A DNA stretch of 64,000 nucleotides from an uncultured Muribaculaceae bacterium (GTDB taxonomy: Bacteria > Bacteroidota > Bacteroidia > Bacteroidales > Muribaculaceae). How positions within the stretch are numbered: the stretch's first letter is position 1; every line of letters starts with the position of its first letter. Positions 44,454 through 53,650 of this stretch are shown here, piece after piece. The notes below the pieces were generated by a model. The model searched no databases. It saw nothing but the letters and a program-made list of their open reading frames with translations, and was not told the origin of the DNA. Position numbers and translations under genes: made by a program. The stretch lies in assembly GCA_910579845.1 (NCBI GenBank), contig CAJTWL010000006.1, positions 1 to 64,000 of the forward strand, read 5' to 3'.

Positions 44454-45203
44454 TCAGGAACTGATGCATTTCACAACAAACCAATATAGCAACGCCGCCA
44501 ATGCCGAGCCGATAAACGGGCCTACTACCGGTACCCATGAATAACCCCATTGGCTGCTGCCCTTTCCCTTGATAGGCAGCAGATGATGGGCAATGCGGGG
44601 TCCAAGATCGCGGGCCGGATTGATTGCATATCCGGTTGTGCCTCCAAGAGACATACCTATCGCGACAACGAGTAAAGCTACCGGCAAAGCGCCGATGCTG
44701 CCGAGACCTACTTCCGCAGCATTTGATTTATCACCGATAAAGAGAATCACAAGCACAAGTACAAATGTACCGATTATTTCACTTAACAGATTGCGCCAAT
44801 GATTCCTGACCGCAGGAATTGTGGCGAAAACACCTAATTTTGCCTCGCTGTCATTTGTCAGATCAAAATGGTCTTTGTAAAAGATATAGACAAGTGCGCC
44901 TCCTGCAATACCTCCCAATATCTGCGAGCACACATATGGGAGTACCAGCGCCCAAGGGAATTTACCGGCTATGGCAAGTCCTGTGGAAACAGCCGGATTC
45001 AGGTGTGCCCCTGTGAAGGGACCCGCAATAAATACGCCGCACATGACTGCCAGTCCCCATGCCAGAGTAACGACAATCCAGCCTGCACCTTCCCCCTTTG
45101 ATTTTTTCAGAGAGACACACGCCACGACACCGCAACCTAAAAGAACAAGCACCAGTGTGCCTATAAACTCAAAGAAACATTGTATAAATAACGGATAAGC
45201 CAT
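44454..45203 (-). CDS. glpF: Glycerol uptake facilitator (aquaglyceroporin)
   Basis: This 249-residue MIP channel has six membrane segments and the two half-helix motifs: HLNPAVSTG (about 67-75) and GYAINPARDLGPR (about 190-202). The aspartate after the second NPAR is the residue typical of glycerol-conducting members. It lets glycerol diffuse across the inner membrane. glpK lies 21 bases upstream in the same operon and traps glycerol as glycerol 3-phosphate. Confidence 0.96.
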   Translation of the reverse strand: MAYPLFIQCFFEFIGTLVLVLLGCGVVACVSLKKSKGEGAGWIVVTLAWGLAVMCGVFIAGPFTGAHLNPAVSTGLAIAGKFPWALVLPYVCSQILGGIAGGALVYIFYKDHFDLTNDSEAKLGVFATIPAVRNHWRNLLSEIIGTFVLVLVILFIGDKSNAAEVGLGSIGALPVALLVVAIGMSLGGTTGYAINPARDLGPRIAHHLLPIKGKGSSQWGYSWVPVVGPFIGSALAALLYWFVVKCISS

Positions 45204-45224
45204 TGTCGTATAGATTTTTGCTCT

Positions 45225-46724
45225 TTATTTCAGGATGTCTCGTTTTACGGCTTTATGCCATCCGTCGATTTTCTCTTTAATCTTTTGCACGTCACCTGAA
45301 GGTTTGAACTCCTTGTCGAGTTGCCATTGACGTTTGATGGAGTCGATGTCTTTCCAATAGCCTACAGCCAGACCGGCAAGATAAGCGGCTCCCAAAGCAG
45401 TTGTTTCGGTGATGCGTGGACGAAGCACATCTGTGTATAGTATATCACTCTGGAACTGCATAAGCAGGTTATTGCGTGAAGCCCCTCCATCCACTTTCAG
45501 ATTACATATATTGAGTCCGGAATCAAGTTCCATGGCTCTGACAATATCGAGAGTCTGGAATGCTATGCCCTCCAGTGCCGCACGGGCGATGTGCGCAGAG
45601 GTTGTCCCTCTTGAGATGCCTGATATCAATCCGCGAGCTTCCGGTTCCCAGTAAGGGGCGCCGAGACCCGTAAGTGCCGGTACAAAATATACTCCGTCGG
45701 TGTCCGGAACGGATGATGCCAGTGCCTCAACATCGGACGAGCATATAATACAGCGCAGATTATCCCTTAGCCATTGAACAACGGAACCACCTACGAAGAT
45801 GGAACCCTCCAGAGCGTAATTGACAGTGTCTCCGATTTTCCATGCAATGGTGGTGAGCAGACGGTTTTTAGACAGGATAGGTTTGGTACCGCTGTTCATC
45901 AGAAGGAAGCATCCTGTACCATATGTATTCTTGACAGCTCCGGGTTCAACACACATCTGTCCGAACAGAGCCGCCTGCTGGTCTCCTGCGATACCTGCAA
46001 TCGGAACCTCGTGGGCGAACAGTGTTGAAGTGGTGTTTCCGTATATCTCGCTGCTGGATTTCACTTCAGGCATCATGGAACGCGGTATATCGAAATAGTC
46101 AAGCAATTCCTGATCCCATTCCAGAGTATTGATATTATAAAGCATCGTGCGGGATGCGTTTGTGACATCTGTAACATGTACGTTGCCGCGTGTCAGACGC
46201 CATAACAGCCATGTGTCAACAGTTCCGAATAGTAGTTTGCCCTCTTTTGCACGGGCTTTCGCTCCGGGAACATTATCCAGAATCCATTTTATTTTAGTAG
46301 CGCTGAAATATGCATCCGGAATCAAACCTGTTTTCTGACGAATGGTTTCCTCCATGCCGTCGGATATGATCTTTTCACAATAAGGGGATGTTCTTCTGTC
46401 TTGCCATACAATTGCATTGTAGACCGGTTCGTCTGTGTCCCGATCCCATACTATGGTTGTCTCGCGTTGGTTGGTGATTCCTATGGCTTCTATATTTTTG
46501 CCGTTGATGTCTATTGAAGATATCGCTTCGGCAATAACCGACGCCTGAGAAGCCCATATCTGATGCGGATCATGTTCCACCCATCCCGAACGGGGAAATA
46601 TCTGTGGGAATTCTTTCTGGGCTACCGCGCGGATGGAACCGCTGTGGTCAAACACTATGGCGCGGGAACTGCTCGTACCCTGATCGAGGGAAAGTATGTA
46701 TCTTTCATCACTTTGAGTTGTCAT
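45225..46724 (-). CDS. glpK: Glycerol kinase
   Basis: This 499-residue FGGY-family kinase opens YILSLDQGTSSSRAIVFDHS (about 8-27), has GWVEHDPHQIW (about 47-57), AIGITNQRETTIVWDRDT, NAIVWQDRRT, VKNTYGTGCFLLMNSG (phosphate loop) and LKVDGGASRNNLLMQFQSDI. It phosphorylates glycerol with ATP. It is the first gene of the glpK-glpF pair. No glycerol-3-phosphate dehydrogenase is in the window. Confidence 0.97.
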   Translation of the reverse strand: MTTQSDERYILSLDQGTSSSRAIVFDHSGSIRAVAQKEFPQIFPRSGWVEHDPHQIWASQASVIAEAISSIDINGKNIEAIGITNQRETTIVWDRDTDEPVYNAIVWQDRRTSPYCEKIISDGMEETIRQKTGLIPDAYFSATKIKWILDNVPGAKARAKEGKLLFGTVDTWLLWRLTRGNVHVTDVTNASRTMLYNINTLEWDQELLDYFDIPRSMMPEVKSSSEIYGNTTSTLFAHEVPIAGIAGDQQAALFGQMCVEPGAVKNTYGTGCFLLMNSGTKPILSKNRLLTTIAWKIGDTVNYALEGSIFVGGSVVQWLRDNLRCIICSSDVEALASSVPDTDGVYFVPALTGLGAPYWEPEARGLISGISRGTTSAHIARAALEGIAFQTLDIVRAMELDSGLNICNLKVDGGASRNNLLMQFQSDILYTDVLRPRITETTALGAAYLAGLAVGYWKDIDSIKRQWQLDKEFKPSGDVQKIKEKIDGWHKAVKRDILK

Positions 46725-46772
46725 GGCAGTGTATTTTGGTTTAAATTCAAGTGGCTTAATTAATAAATGCGG

Positions 46773-46806
46773 AAACAGATGATTTTGTTTTGAAAATCAT
46801 CTGTTT
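46773..46806. terminator. Perfect 14-bp hairpin between glpK and the LD-carboxypeptidase gene
   Basis: AAACAGATGATTTT (46773-46786) is exactly inverted at 46793-46806 with a GTTTTG loop. Its place after the LD-carboxypeptidase stop suggests a terminator for that minus-strand gene, although the T tract on that strand is short. Confidence 0.6.
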
Positions 46807-46841
46807 TATTTCATTTATAATTATGTTTCTGTAAACAGTTT

Positions 46842-47774
46842 CTAATACTGTTTTAATTCTGCGGAGTAGGGGTATGTTTTCAGGCAGGTCATGGCACCCT
46901 CTACAAGAGGCATGTTGCCCTCTATATGTCCGCACGGGAAATCATAAACCACCGGAAACCCTGTCAGGTTATGGTCTTTGATAAACTTGTCAATCATTTG
47001 CTCCATCGAGCTATGGTCGGATGAGGATCTGTATTCGGTAAATTGCCCGATAATCAATCCTTTTAGATTGTTGAGAACACCTTGCATGAGCAGGCGGTAA
47101 AGAACCCGCTCAACCTTATATATAGGTTCTGCGATATCCTCGATAAACAATAAGGAGTCCTCCTCGGCAATTCGTTCCGCAATATCGAAAGGTGTGCCCG
47201 CAAGTCCGTTGAGTACAGCCAGATTGCCTCCGTACAGTCTGCCTTCCGCCTCTCCGGGACAATTGGGAGGAATTTGTAGATTTTCGGAATCTCTTCTTAC
47301 AGAATATTCCGGAAACTTGTCATTCAAGATAATCCTCATTATTTCCCTGACACCGGGATCTGTAGAATTGAAATGGCGTGTCATCGGTCCGTGTATCGAC
47401 ATTACCCCCTGACTGACTATGGCGGCATGGAGAGCTGATATGTCCGAGAATCCTATCAGCCATTTGGGATTGTCACGGAATATCCCTTCGGGAAGCTCCG
47501 GAAGGAGATGCGTAGCTCCATATCCTCCGCGTCCGCAAAGAATAGCCTTTATATCCCTGTCTCTCCAGGCGTTGACAAAATCTGAAAGTCTGTTGTGGCG
47601 CGTGGTTGCGAAAGATCCGTCGGCGGGACCTTTGGCAGACGGCATAACAACAGGTGTCAGACCGCTCTCTTTCAGAAAACGGCATGCATTGTCTATATAT
47701 TCATCCTTTACAGCGGAAGCAGGAGAGATAATGGCTATTTTGTCCCCGATATGAAGCTTGTCCGGTTTTATCAT
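46842..47774 (-). CDS. ldcA: Muramoyltetrapeptide LD-carboxypeptidase (peptidase S66)
   Basis: This 310-residue protein has the S66 layout: GDKIAIISPASAVKDEYIDN (about 8-27), LCGRGGYGATHLLPEL, the nucleophile serine in WLIGFSDISALHAAI (about 103-117), IHGPMTRHF, LFIEDIAEPIYKVERVLYRL (catalytic Glu) and GHIEGNMPLVEGA (catalytic His). It trims the terminal D-alanine from recycled murein tetrapeptides in the cytoplasm. It follows the radical SAM gene by 27 bases. Confidence 0.93.
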   Translation of the reverse strand: MIKPDKLHIGDKIAIISPASAVKDEYIDNACRFLKESGLTPVVMPSAKGPADGSFATTRHNRLSDFVNAWRDRDIKAILCGRGGYGATHLLPELPEGIFRDNPKWLIGFSDISALHAAIVSQGVMSIHGPMTRHFNSTDPGVREIMRIILNDKFPEYSVRRDSENLQIPPNCPGEAEGRLYGGNLAVLNGLAGTPFDIAERIAEEDSLLFIEDIAEPIYKVERVLYRLLMQGVLNNLKGLIIGQFTEYRSSSDHSSMEQMIDKFIKDHNLTGFPVVYDFPCGHIEGNMPLVEGAMTCLKTYPYSAELKQY

Positions 47775-47801
47775 ATTCTCAATTTGAACAGTTTACAGTT
47801 T

Positions 47802-48587
47802 CTAAAAATCCTGTACTTTGATTCCGGCGGCCTTGATTTTTGCCGCAATGCGGTCGAGCTCCTCCTTTTCCACCTTTATAAGTTTTTCCTCCGGTGTACT
47901 GCGGTCGAGGCTGTAAAGCATGACCTCTTTAGGTCTTATCTCCATGTATGCCCTTATCAGTGCTTCAATCTCCTCGTCTGTGGTGTTGTCGACGTATGCT
48001 CCGTTGTGTACTCCCCGAAGGATCATGGTCTGGATTATTCCGGTGCCTGCAAATTGTTTTAAACCTTCCACTACTTTGTTAACAGTAAATTCCTTGGATG
48101 TCGGTCTGTCGATCAATCTCATGGTGGATTCTACAGCCGAATCAAGTTTAAGAATATTGTTGTCGACTTTTTTAAGAGCCTCTGCAACGTTCTTGTCGAA
48201 AATGCGGGTTGAGTTTGTGAGAACAGACACTTTTGCATCAGGATAATATCTGTCACGAAGAGCAATCACATCATTCACTATCTCGTGAAAGTCAGGATGC
48301 AAAGTCGGTTCTCCGTTCCCGGAGAAGGTTATGACATTCAGCGGATCACCGTTTGCCGACATGGTATCCAGTTTATTCTCAAGATCTTTTTTTACAGCAT
48401 CGCGGGCAGGCAGTCCCGTTGTACCTTTACCCTGTGAATTGAATCCGGCTTCGCAATACAGGCAGTCGAAAGAGCATACTTTGCCGTCGTCGGGCATAAG
48501 GTTGATACCTAACGAAACACCCAGTCGGCGACTGTGTATAGGACCGAATACTGTTGAATGGAATAAAACTGTCTGATCTTTTCCCAT
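47802..48587 (-). CDS. Radical SAM protein, COG0731-like
   Basis: This 261-residue protein has GVSLGINLMPDDGKVCSFDC (about 22-41) with LYCEAG, giving the CxxxCxxC cluster motif that binds the 4Fe-4S centre and SAM, then NVITFSGNGEPTLHPDFHEI (about 83-102) and VSVLTNSTRIFDK. This arrangement resembles the wyosine-synthase-like radical SAM group, but wyosine is not expected in bacteria, so the real reaction is unknown. It is upstream of ldcA on the same strand. Confidence 0.87.
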   Translation of the reverse strand: MGKDQTVLFHSTVFGPIHSRRLGVSLGINLMPDDGKVCSFDCLYCEAGFNSQGKGTTGLPARDAVKKDLENKLDTMSANGDPLNVITFSGNGEPTLHPDFHEIVNDVIALRDRYYPDAKVSVLTNSTRIFDKNVAEALKKVDNNILKLDSAVESTMRLIDRPTSKEFTVNKVVEGLKQFAGTGIIQTMILRGVHNGAYVDNTTDEEIEALIRAYMEIRPKEVMLYSLDRSTPEEKLIKVEKEELDRIAAKIKAAGIKVQDF

Positions 48588-48893
48588 ATTTTATGATATG
48601 TAAAATCTTTTGAAAATAAATTTAAGCAATTTATTGGAAACAGTTTAAATTTATTATGAAAAAATCATTTCGGTTCATTGCGCGGACGCCTTCCGGATTT
48701 ATACGTACAAGATGATTTCAGTATATAGACATCAGAGATGTTTTGATATAATAAAGACGTTTATCACCGGGCATTTGGCATTACACATTGATAAAGAGAT
48801 TCCACTATCGAAATACGTATTAGTAATAACTTTGTTAGTAATAAAGTTGTTACTAATAAAATTATTACTTAAATTTGTCATAAGAATGTTAGA
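48588..48893. other. Gene-free stretch with inverted element-D-type ends and a 15-bp palindromic array
   Basis: At 48608-48656 two ends like those of element D lie back to back and facing outward (AATAAATTTAAGCAATTTAT, then GGAAACAGTTTAAATTTATT). At 48820-48879 four units with a 15-bp period follow: TTAGTAATAACTTTG, TTAGTAATAAAGTTG, TTACTAATAAAATTA, TTACTTAAATTTGTC. The first pair reads in the opposite sense to the third, so several overlapping dyads form, ending 15 bases before the AAA ATPase gene. They may be operator sites. I see no gene here. Confidence 0.6.
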
Positions 48894-50057
48894 ATGTTAA
48901 AAATTATGAACAACGACAGACCTTTCACTTTCGGGACCGCGGCATATGGCGATAATTTTACCGACCGGGAATATGAAACAGCGAGATTGCTGTCAAATTT
49001 TAAAAACGGTGTCAACACAATTCTGATATCTCCGCGCCGCTGGGGCAAGACCTCTTTAGTCAGGAAAGTCTGCCAACTGGCAAATTCCGAGAAGTTGAAA
49101 ATAGTGTATTTAGACATCTTTTCCTGCCGGAGCGAACGTGAATTTTTCGACATGTATGCCGAAGCTGTCCTAAAACAAACATCCTCAAAATGGGAAGAAT
49201 GGATAGAAAACGCCAAACTGTTTCTCTCGCGGATAAGCCCTAAATTCACCTTCGGCACAGATCCCATGACTGACTTTTCATTGGCCTTCGACTTTAATCC
49301 GAAGAGCGACGACATTGATGATATTTTGCGATTACCCGAGAAAATAGGGGAGAAAAAAAAGTGCAATATAGTGGTTTGTATCGACGAATTCCAGCAGATA
49401 GCTGAGTTCGATGATTCGAAAAGATTCCAAAAAAGACTCAGAAGCGTATGGCAACTCCAGAAGACCGTCTCTTACTGTCTTTTTGGTAGCAAAAAACATC
49501 TGATGAATGAACTTTTTGAAGAAAAAAGTCTGCCGTTTTATAAATTTGGTGATGCTATTTATTTGAATAAAATCGACACAGTCCACTGGGTGAAATATAT
49601 CTGTGGGCGTTTCGAAGCTACCGGAAAGAAAATTTCAGAAGAACTTGCCGAAAAAATCTGCACTTTTGTGAAAAATCACTCTTATTATGTGCAGCAATTG
49701 GCTTGGCTTGTATGGGTACACACAAAAGAGCAGGCATCGGAACAGGAATTCGCCGACGCTTGTCGTGATATACTCGACCAGAACACACCACTCTTCGAGA
49801 AACAGACCGAAAATCTTACCAATTATCAACTGAATTTTATTTGTGCCGTCCTCGATGGCATACATACAGGATTCACGACCCGAGAAGTTTTGGAGAAATA
49901 TTGTCTCGGCTCATCTGCCAACGTTGGTACTATAAAGCGAGCACTTACCAATAAAGAACTTATTGTTACCGAACGACAGCAGATATTTCTTCAGGACCCT
50001 GTCATGGAAGTATGGCTTCGTTCCCATTTCTTATATAATCGCTTTTCCAATGTGTAA
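48894..50057 (+). CDS. AAA-type ATPase of the Bacteroidota single-gene family
   Basis: This 387-residue protein has a P-loop written ISPRRWGKTSLVRKV (about 43-57), a Walker B strand VVCIDEFQQIAEF (about 158-170), and a C-terminal winged-helix-like domain (about 300-387; FICAVLDGIHTGFTTREVLE, VGTIKRALTNKELIV). The loop lacks the usual first glycine but matches the PRRxGKT form of this family. Members are often found alone and vary between strains. Their job is not established, and defence or element maintenance has been suggested for relatives. An ATG at 48906 is an alternative start. Palindromic repeats lie directly upstream. Confidence 0.82.
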   Translation: MLKIMNNDRPFTFGTAAYGDNFTDREYETARLLSNFKNGVNTILISPRRWGKTSLVRKVCQLANSEKLKIVYLDIFSCRSEREFFDMYAEAVLKQTSSKWEEWIENAKLFLSRISPKFTFGTDPMTDFSLAFDFNPKSDDIDDILRLPEKIGEKKKCNIVVCIDEFQQIAEFDDSKRFQKRLRSVWQLQKTVSYCLFGSKKHLMNELFEEKSLPFYKFGDAIYLNKIDTVHWVKYICGRFEATGKKISEELAEKICTFVKNHSYYVQQLAWLVWVHTKEQASEQEFADACRDILDQNTPLFEKQTENLTNYQLNFICAVLDGIHTGFTTREVLEKYCLGSSANVGTIKRALTNKELIVTERQQIFLQDPVMEVWLRSHFLYNRFSNV

Positions 50058-50321
50058 TGCGCAATTAGAAGGTGTGTGGCAAAACCCTCTCACATTGTAG
50101 CGTACCAGAAGTTTTATCTAAATTTGTTTAGAACAAGCTCTAAAATATTTAATTTTATTCTACGATGTTTAATAGACGGGAAGGCAACTCGCATTATGTA
50201 TTAAATTAGACCGATTATCGCATTTATTTGAATAAAAAGGTGTAACTTTACATATTATAAGAACCGGACTTTCAAATTCTAAAAGATTTCACAGTTCTGA
50301 TTCAACGGACATTCCGCATCA

Positions 50322-52160
50322 ATGAAAGAGTTTTTTAAATTCATACGGCGATTTGCCGGACCATATAAATGGAATATTATTCTCAGCATATTTTTCAATA
50401 TGCTGACAGCCGCGTTGACCCTGGTCTCCTTCGCGTTCATAATGCCGATACTCAGGCTTCTTTTCGGTCTTGACTCGACAAAATACCGGTTTATGGAGTG
50501 GGGCTCTGGTAAACTGACTGATGTGCTTCAGAATAATTTCTATTATTATGTCTCGAACATGATAACGGATTACGGGCAGTCAAAAACGCTTCTTTTTCTT
50601 GGTATTCTGCTGGTGATAGCGACATTCTTTAAAGTCATGACCGCATATTTCAGCGAATGGCTCACGCTTCCTATGCAGAATGGTCTCACCCGCGATATCC
50701 GGAATAAGATGTACGACAAGATTGTCTCTCTGCCGATAGGCTTTTTCACCAATGAGCGCAAGGGTGATATAATGGCACGTATTTCCGGTGATGTTATGGA
50801 GACCCAGACATCTGTAATGTCAAGCCTTTACAGCGTTATCAAGTATCCGATCATGATTATTGTATGTCTGGGAATGATGCTGGCGCTCAGCTGGAAGCTG
50901 ACGTTGTTCGTATTCATCATACTTCCTGTGATCGGCATGATGATGAATGCTATCGGCAAGAAGCTGAAAGCCCAGAGTCTCAGGGCTCAACAGCGGTTCG
51001 GATCCATAATGTCGAATCTTGAAGAGACTATCGGAGGACTCCGTGTCATAAAGGCTTTCAATGCAGAGAAACTTATGCGACGAAATTTCTCTGAAGAGAC
51101 CGGTGATCTGTGTCATATCCACAATGTGATGGGTCGCCGTTACGCCCTGGCTCACCCGGTGAGTGAATTTCTCGGCACAATAGCTGTTGCTGCCATCTTG
51201 TGGTTCGGCGGATTCCTGATTGTATCCGGAAAGACTTCGCTCGACGCATCGAGTTTCATTTATTTCCTGATACTTTTTTATAATTTGATCAATCCAGCAA
51301 AGGAACTGGCAAAAACATCCTATACCATTCAGAAAGGTCTTGCGGCGATGGCACGTATTGATATGATACTTAATGCGCAGAATACGATTCTTGATCCTGA
51401 GAATCCAAAACATCTGCCGGAGGACAGAAAACTGAGTACGATCGAATATCGCAATGTCTATTTCAGCTATAACGGAGAACGTGAGATACTGCACGATATA
51501 AATCTGAAAATAGAACCCGGCACTACTGTCGCCATAGTCGGTCAGTCGGGATCAGGAAAATCCACTTTAGTAGATCTTGTCCCCCGTTTCTGGGATGTGC
51601 GGCGTGGAGAAGTATGCGTCGACGATATAAATGTCAAGGATCTTGCTGTAAGTGATCTGCGTTCTTTAATGGGAATGGTCAGCCAGGAAGCGATACTTTT
51701 CAATGACACCATATACAATAATATTGTGTTTGGAATGAAGGATGTTTCTCCAGAGCAAGTGGAGATGGCCGCGAAAGTAGCTAATGCCCACGATTTTATA
51801 ATGGAGACAGAGGAAGGGTATCAGACTAAAGTCGGAGACCGCGGATGTCGGCTGTCGGGAGGACAACGTCAGCGTATCAGTATCGCAAGGGCTGTGTTGC
51901 GCAATCCTTCGATTCTTATACTTGATGAAGCCACATCGGCACTTGATACCGAAAGTGAGCGCCTGGTGCAGGATGCTCTTGAGCGGCTTATCAAGGACCG
52001 CACGACAATAGTCATAGCGCACCGCCTCTCCACAATCGTCAATGCCGACAAGATCTGTGTGATGCACGAAGGAAGAATTGTGGAATCGGGTACTCACCGT
52101 GAACTTATGGCTCTTAACGGAATGTACAGACATCTGGTGGATATGCAGCAGGTGGGGTAA
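50322..52160 (+). CDS. MsbA-type ABC exporter (fused membrane and ATPase domains)
   Basis: This 612-residue half-transporter has six membrane segments (about 15-330) and an ATPase domain with Walker A VGQSGSGKSTLV (about 406-417), Q-loop GMVSQEAILFND, signature LSGGQRQRISIARAVLR and Walker B ILILDEATSALDTESERL, then AHRLSTIVNADKI. The family flips lipids, often the lipid A core, or exports hydrophobic compounds. It may also be a drug exporter. It stands about 260 bases after the AAA ATPase gene, in a gap with a small palindrome TCTAAATTTGTTTAGA (50117-50132). Confidence 0.94.
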   Translation: MKEFFKFIRRFAGPYKWNIILSIFFNMLTAALTLVSFAFIMPILRLLFGLDSTKYRFMEWGSGKLTDVLQNNFYYYVSNMITDYGQSKTLLFLGILLVIATFFKVMTAYFSEWLTLPMQNGLTRDIRNKMYDKIVSLPIGFFTNERKGDIMARISGDVMETQTSVMSSLYSVIKYPIMIIVCLGMMLALSWKLTLFVFIILPVIGMMMNAIGKKLKAQSLRAQQRFGSIMSNLEETIGGLRVIKAFNAEKLMRRNFSEETGDLCHIHNVMGRRYALAHPVSEFLGTIAVAAILWFGGFLIVSGKTSLDASSFIYFLILFYNLINPAKELAKTSYTIQKGLAAMARIDMILNAQNTILDPENPKHLPEDRKLSTIEYRNVYFSYNGEREILHDINLKIEPGTTVAIVGQSGSGKSTLVDLVPRFWDVRRGEVCVDDINVKDLAVSDLRSLMGMVSQEAILFNDTIYNNIVFGMKDVSPEQVEMAAKVANAHDFIMETEEGYQTKVGDRGCRLSGGQRQRISIARAVLRNPSILILDEATSALDTESERLVQDALERLIKDRTTIVIAHRLSTIVNADKICVMHEGRIVESGTHRELMALNGMYRHLVDMQQVG

Positions 52161-52194
52161 GAATAACTGAATAGGAATAAAACAAAATTAGCAT

Positions 52195-52719
52195 ATGTCT
52201 GAAGAGATAAATAAAAACAATGAGGAGGCTCGTGAACAGAATGAGCAGAACGTAGAGAACCTGCAGAATAATGAGCCGGAGTCGATAGAGAAGGAATGGG
52301 CGGATGCCCTTCATTTTGACAAGTGGCCGCCGGATCCTGTAGAGAGTCAAATCCCTCCAAGCATTCCGGATGAAGTGCTGGCTCAAAGCCGGATTCCGGA
52401 ACCTCCGTCGGCTCCGGAACCTTTCACCGGCAATAACGGTATCATGCCTGAAGGTCCAGCTCCGGTTGCCGACGCACAGCCTGCAATGCCCTCTACATAT
52501 CTTGTTTGGAGTGTGATAGCTACCGTGTTATGCTGTATGATTCCCGGTATCATCGCAATCGTGTACAGCACAAAGGTCAGCTCCCGATATTTTGCCCGCG
52601 ATTATGAAGGCTCCAGGCGCGCTTCCGAGATGGCTCAATACTGGATCATAGGCTCTATTGTCCTTGGTCTGGTATTAAACACAATCTATTTTCCGTTAAT
52701 GCTTGTTTCCGGAGTTTGA
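52195..52719 (+). CDS. CD225/dispanin-family small membrane protein
   Basis: This 174-residue protein has a long acidic, Pro-rich cytoplasmic head (about 1-95) and two membrane segments (about 100-123, LVWSVIATVLCCMIPGIIAI; about 148-170, WIIGSIVLGLVLNTIYFPLM). The double-cysteine in VLCCMIPGIIAIVYSTKV and the spacing match the CD225 family. In bacteria the function is unknown. The next gene begins within its stop codon region, and that DUF2752 partner is a common neighbour. Confidence 0.85.
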   Translation: MSEEINKNNEEAREQNEQNVENLQNNEPESIEKEWADALHFDKWPPDPVESQIPPSIPDEVLAQSRIPEPPSAPEPFTGNNGIMPEGPAPVADAQPAMPSTYLVWSVIATVLCCMIPGIIAIVYSTKVSSRYFARDYEGSRRASEMAQYWIIGSIVLGLVLNTIYFPLMLVSGV

Positions 52720-53084
52720 GGAAGAGAGTAAAATATTTCATTCTTGCCGCTGTATTTATCGGGATTTTGGTTTTCTATTATCTTTTTAATCCGGCAGAGT
52801 TCAGGTTTGTGCCCAAATGTCTGTTTCATGAGCTTACGGGTTGGTATTGCCCTGGGTGTGGAAGTCAACGCATGCTTCATGCCCTTCTGCATGGAAATAT
52901 TGCGGATGCGTGGCACTACAACGCGCTGTTTGTCGCATTGATTCCTATTCTTATACCGATGGTCTACCTTGAGCTCCGTAAAAATGCTCATCCACGTGCT
53001 TATGCAAAGATGAATTCTCTTCCGGTGATTCTTACGATTGCAGGGGCTATTGTAGCCTGGGGTATTGCACGCAATCTTATTTAA
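52716..53084 (+). CDS. DUF2752 membrane protein, TTG start
   Basis: The 122-residue protein starts with TTG at 52716, overlapping the TGA of the previous gene. It has a hydrophobic N-terminus (about 8-25), then the DUF2752 signature LTGWYCPGCGSQRMLHALLH (about 40-59) with GN, and further membrane segments (about 68-85, 100-120). The CPxCGxxR motif could bind a metal, but no function is known. The overlap implies coupled translation with the CD225 gene. Confidence 0.85.
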   Translation: MRKRVKYFILAAVFIGILVFYYLFNPAEFRFVPKCLFHELTGWYCPGCGSQRMLHALLHGNIADAWHYNALFVALIPILIPMVYLELRKNAHPRAYAKMNSLPVILTIAGAIVAWGIARNLI

Positions 53085-53110
53085 TGCTCAGGTAAGTATG
53101 TAGTTCTAAA

Positions 53111-53650
53111 ATGACAGAAAGGAAACCATTTTTTATTATCGGCTATATGGCTTGCGGAAAGACTACATTCGGAAGAGCTCTTGCACGCAAGCTTGACCGA
53201 CAGTTTATAGATCTGGATTTTTATATAGAACAGCGTTTCCGCAAACGTATTCCGGAGATTTTTGCCGAACGGGGAGAGGAGGGATTCCGGCAGATAGAGC
53301 GGAACCTGCTTCAGGAGGTAGGCGAATTTGATAATGTAGTGATATCGTGTGGTGGCGGTACGCCCTGTTTCTTCGATAACATGGATTATATGTCACACCG
53401 CGGAGTGACAATATGGCTGCAGGCTACAGAAGCGAGAATCACCGAACGACTGCTTGTCAATAACGCAAATCGCCCGTTGATAAAGGGGAAAAGCAAAGAG
53501 GAGATAGAGCAGACGGTCGCAAAAGGGCTTTCCGAAAGAGAAGAGTTTTATTCCCGTGCCGGGATTCATTTCAGTGGTGAATATCTTGAAGACCGTCGCC
53601 AGATAGACTCTACAGTAGAAAAGTTTTTAAATAATAATATAGTTATATGA
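53111..53650 (+). CDS. aroK: Shikimate kinase
   Basis: This 179-residue protein has a P-loop IIGYMACGKTTFGRALARKL (about 8-27), FIDLDFYIEQRF (Asp residues for shikimate and Mg), FAERGEEGFRQIERNLLQEV and the GGG motif in VISCGGGTPCF. It phosphorylates shikimate in aromatic amino acid synthesis. Its stop overlaps the next start by four bases (ATGA). Confidence 0.95.
   Translation: MTERKPFFIIGYMACGKTTFGRALARKLDRQFIDLDFYIEQRFRKRIPEIFAERGEEGFRQIERNLLQEVGEFDNVVISCGGGTPCFFDNMDYMSHRGVTIWLQATEARITERLLVNNANRPLIKGKSKEEIEQTVAKGLSEREEFYSRAGIHFSGEYLEDRRQIDSTVEKFLNNNIVI

Noticed and set aside
50820..51494. 224-codon minus-strand frame opposite the ABC exporter gene
   Set aside because: It lies wholly antisense to the strongly supported exporter and has no family features.
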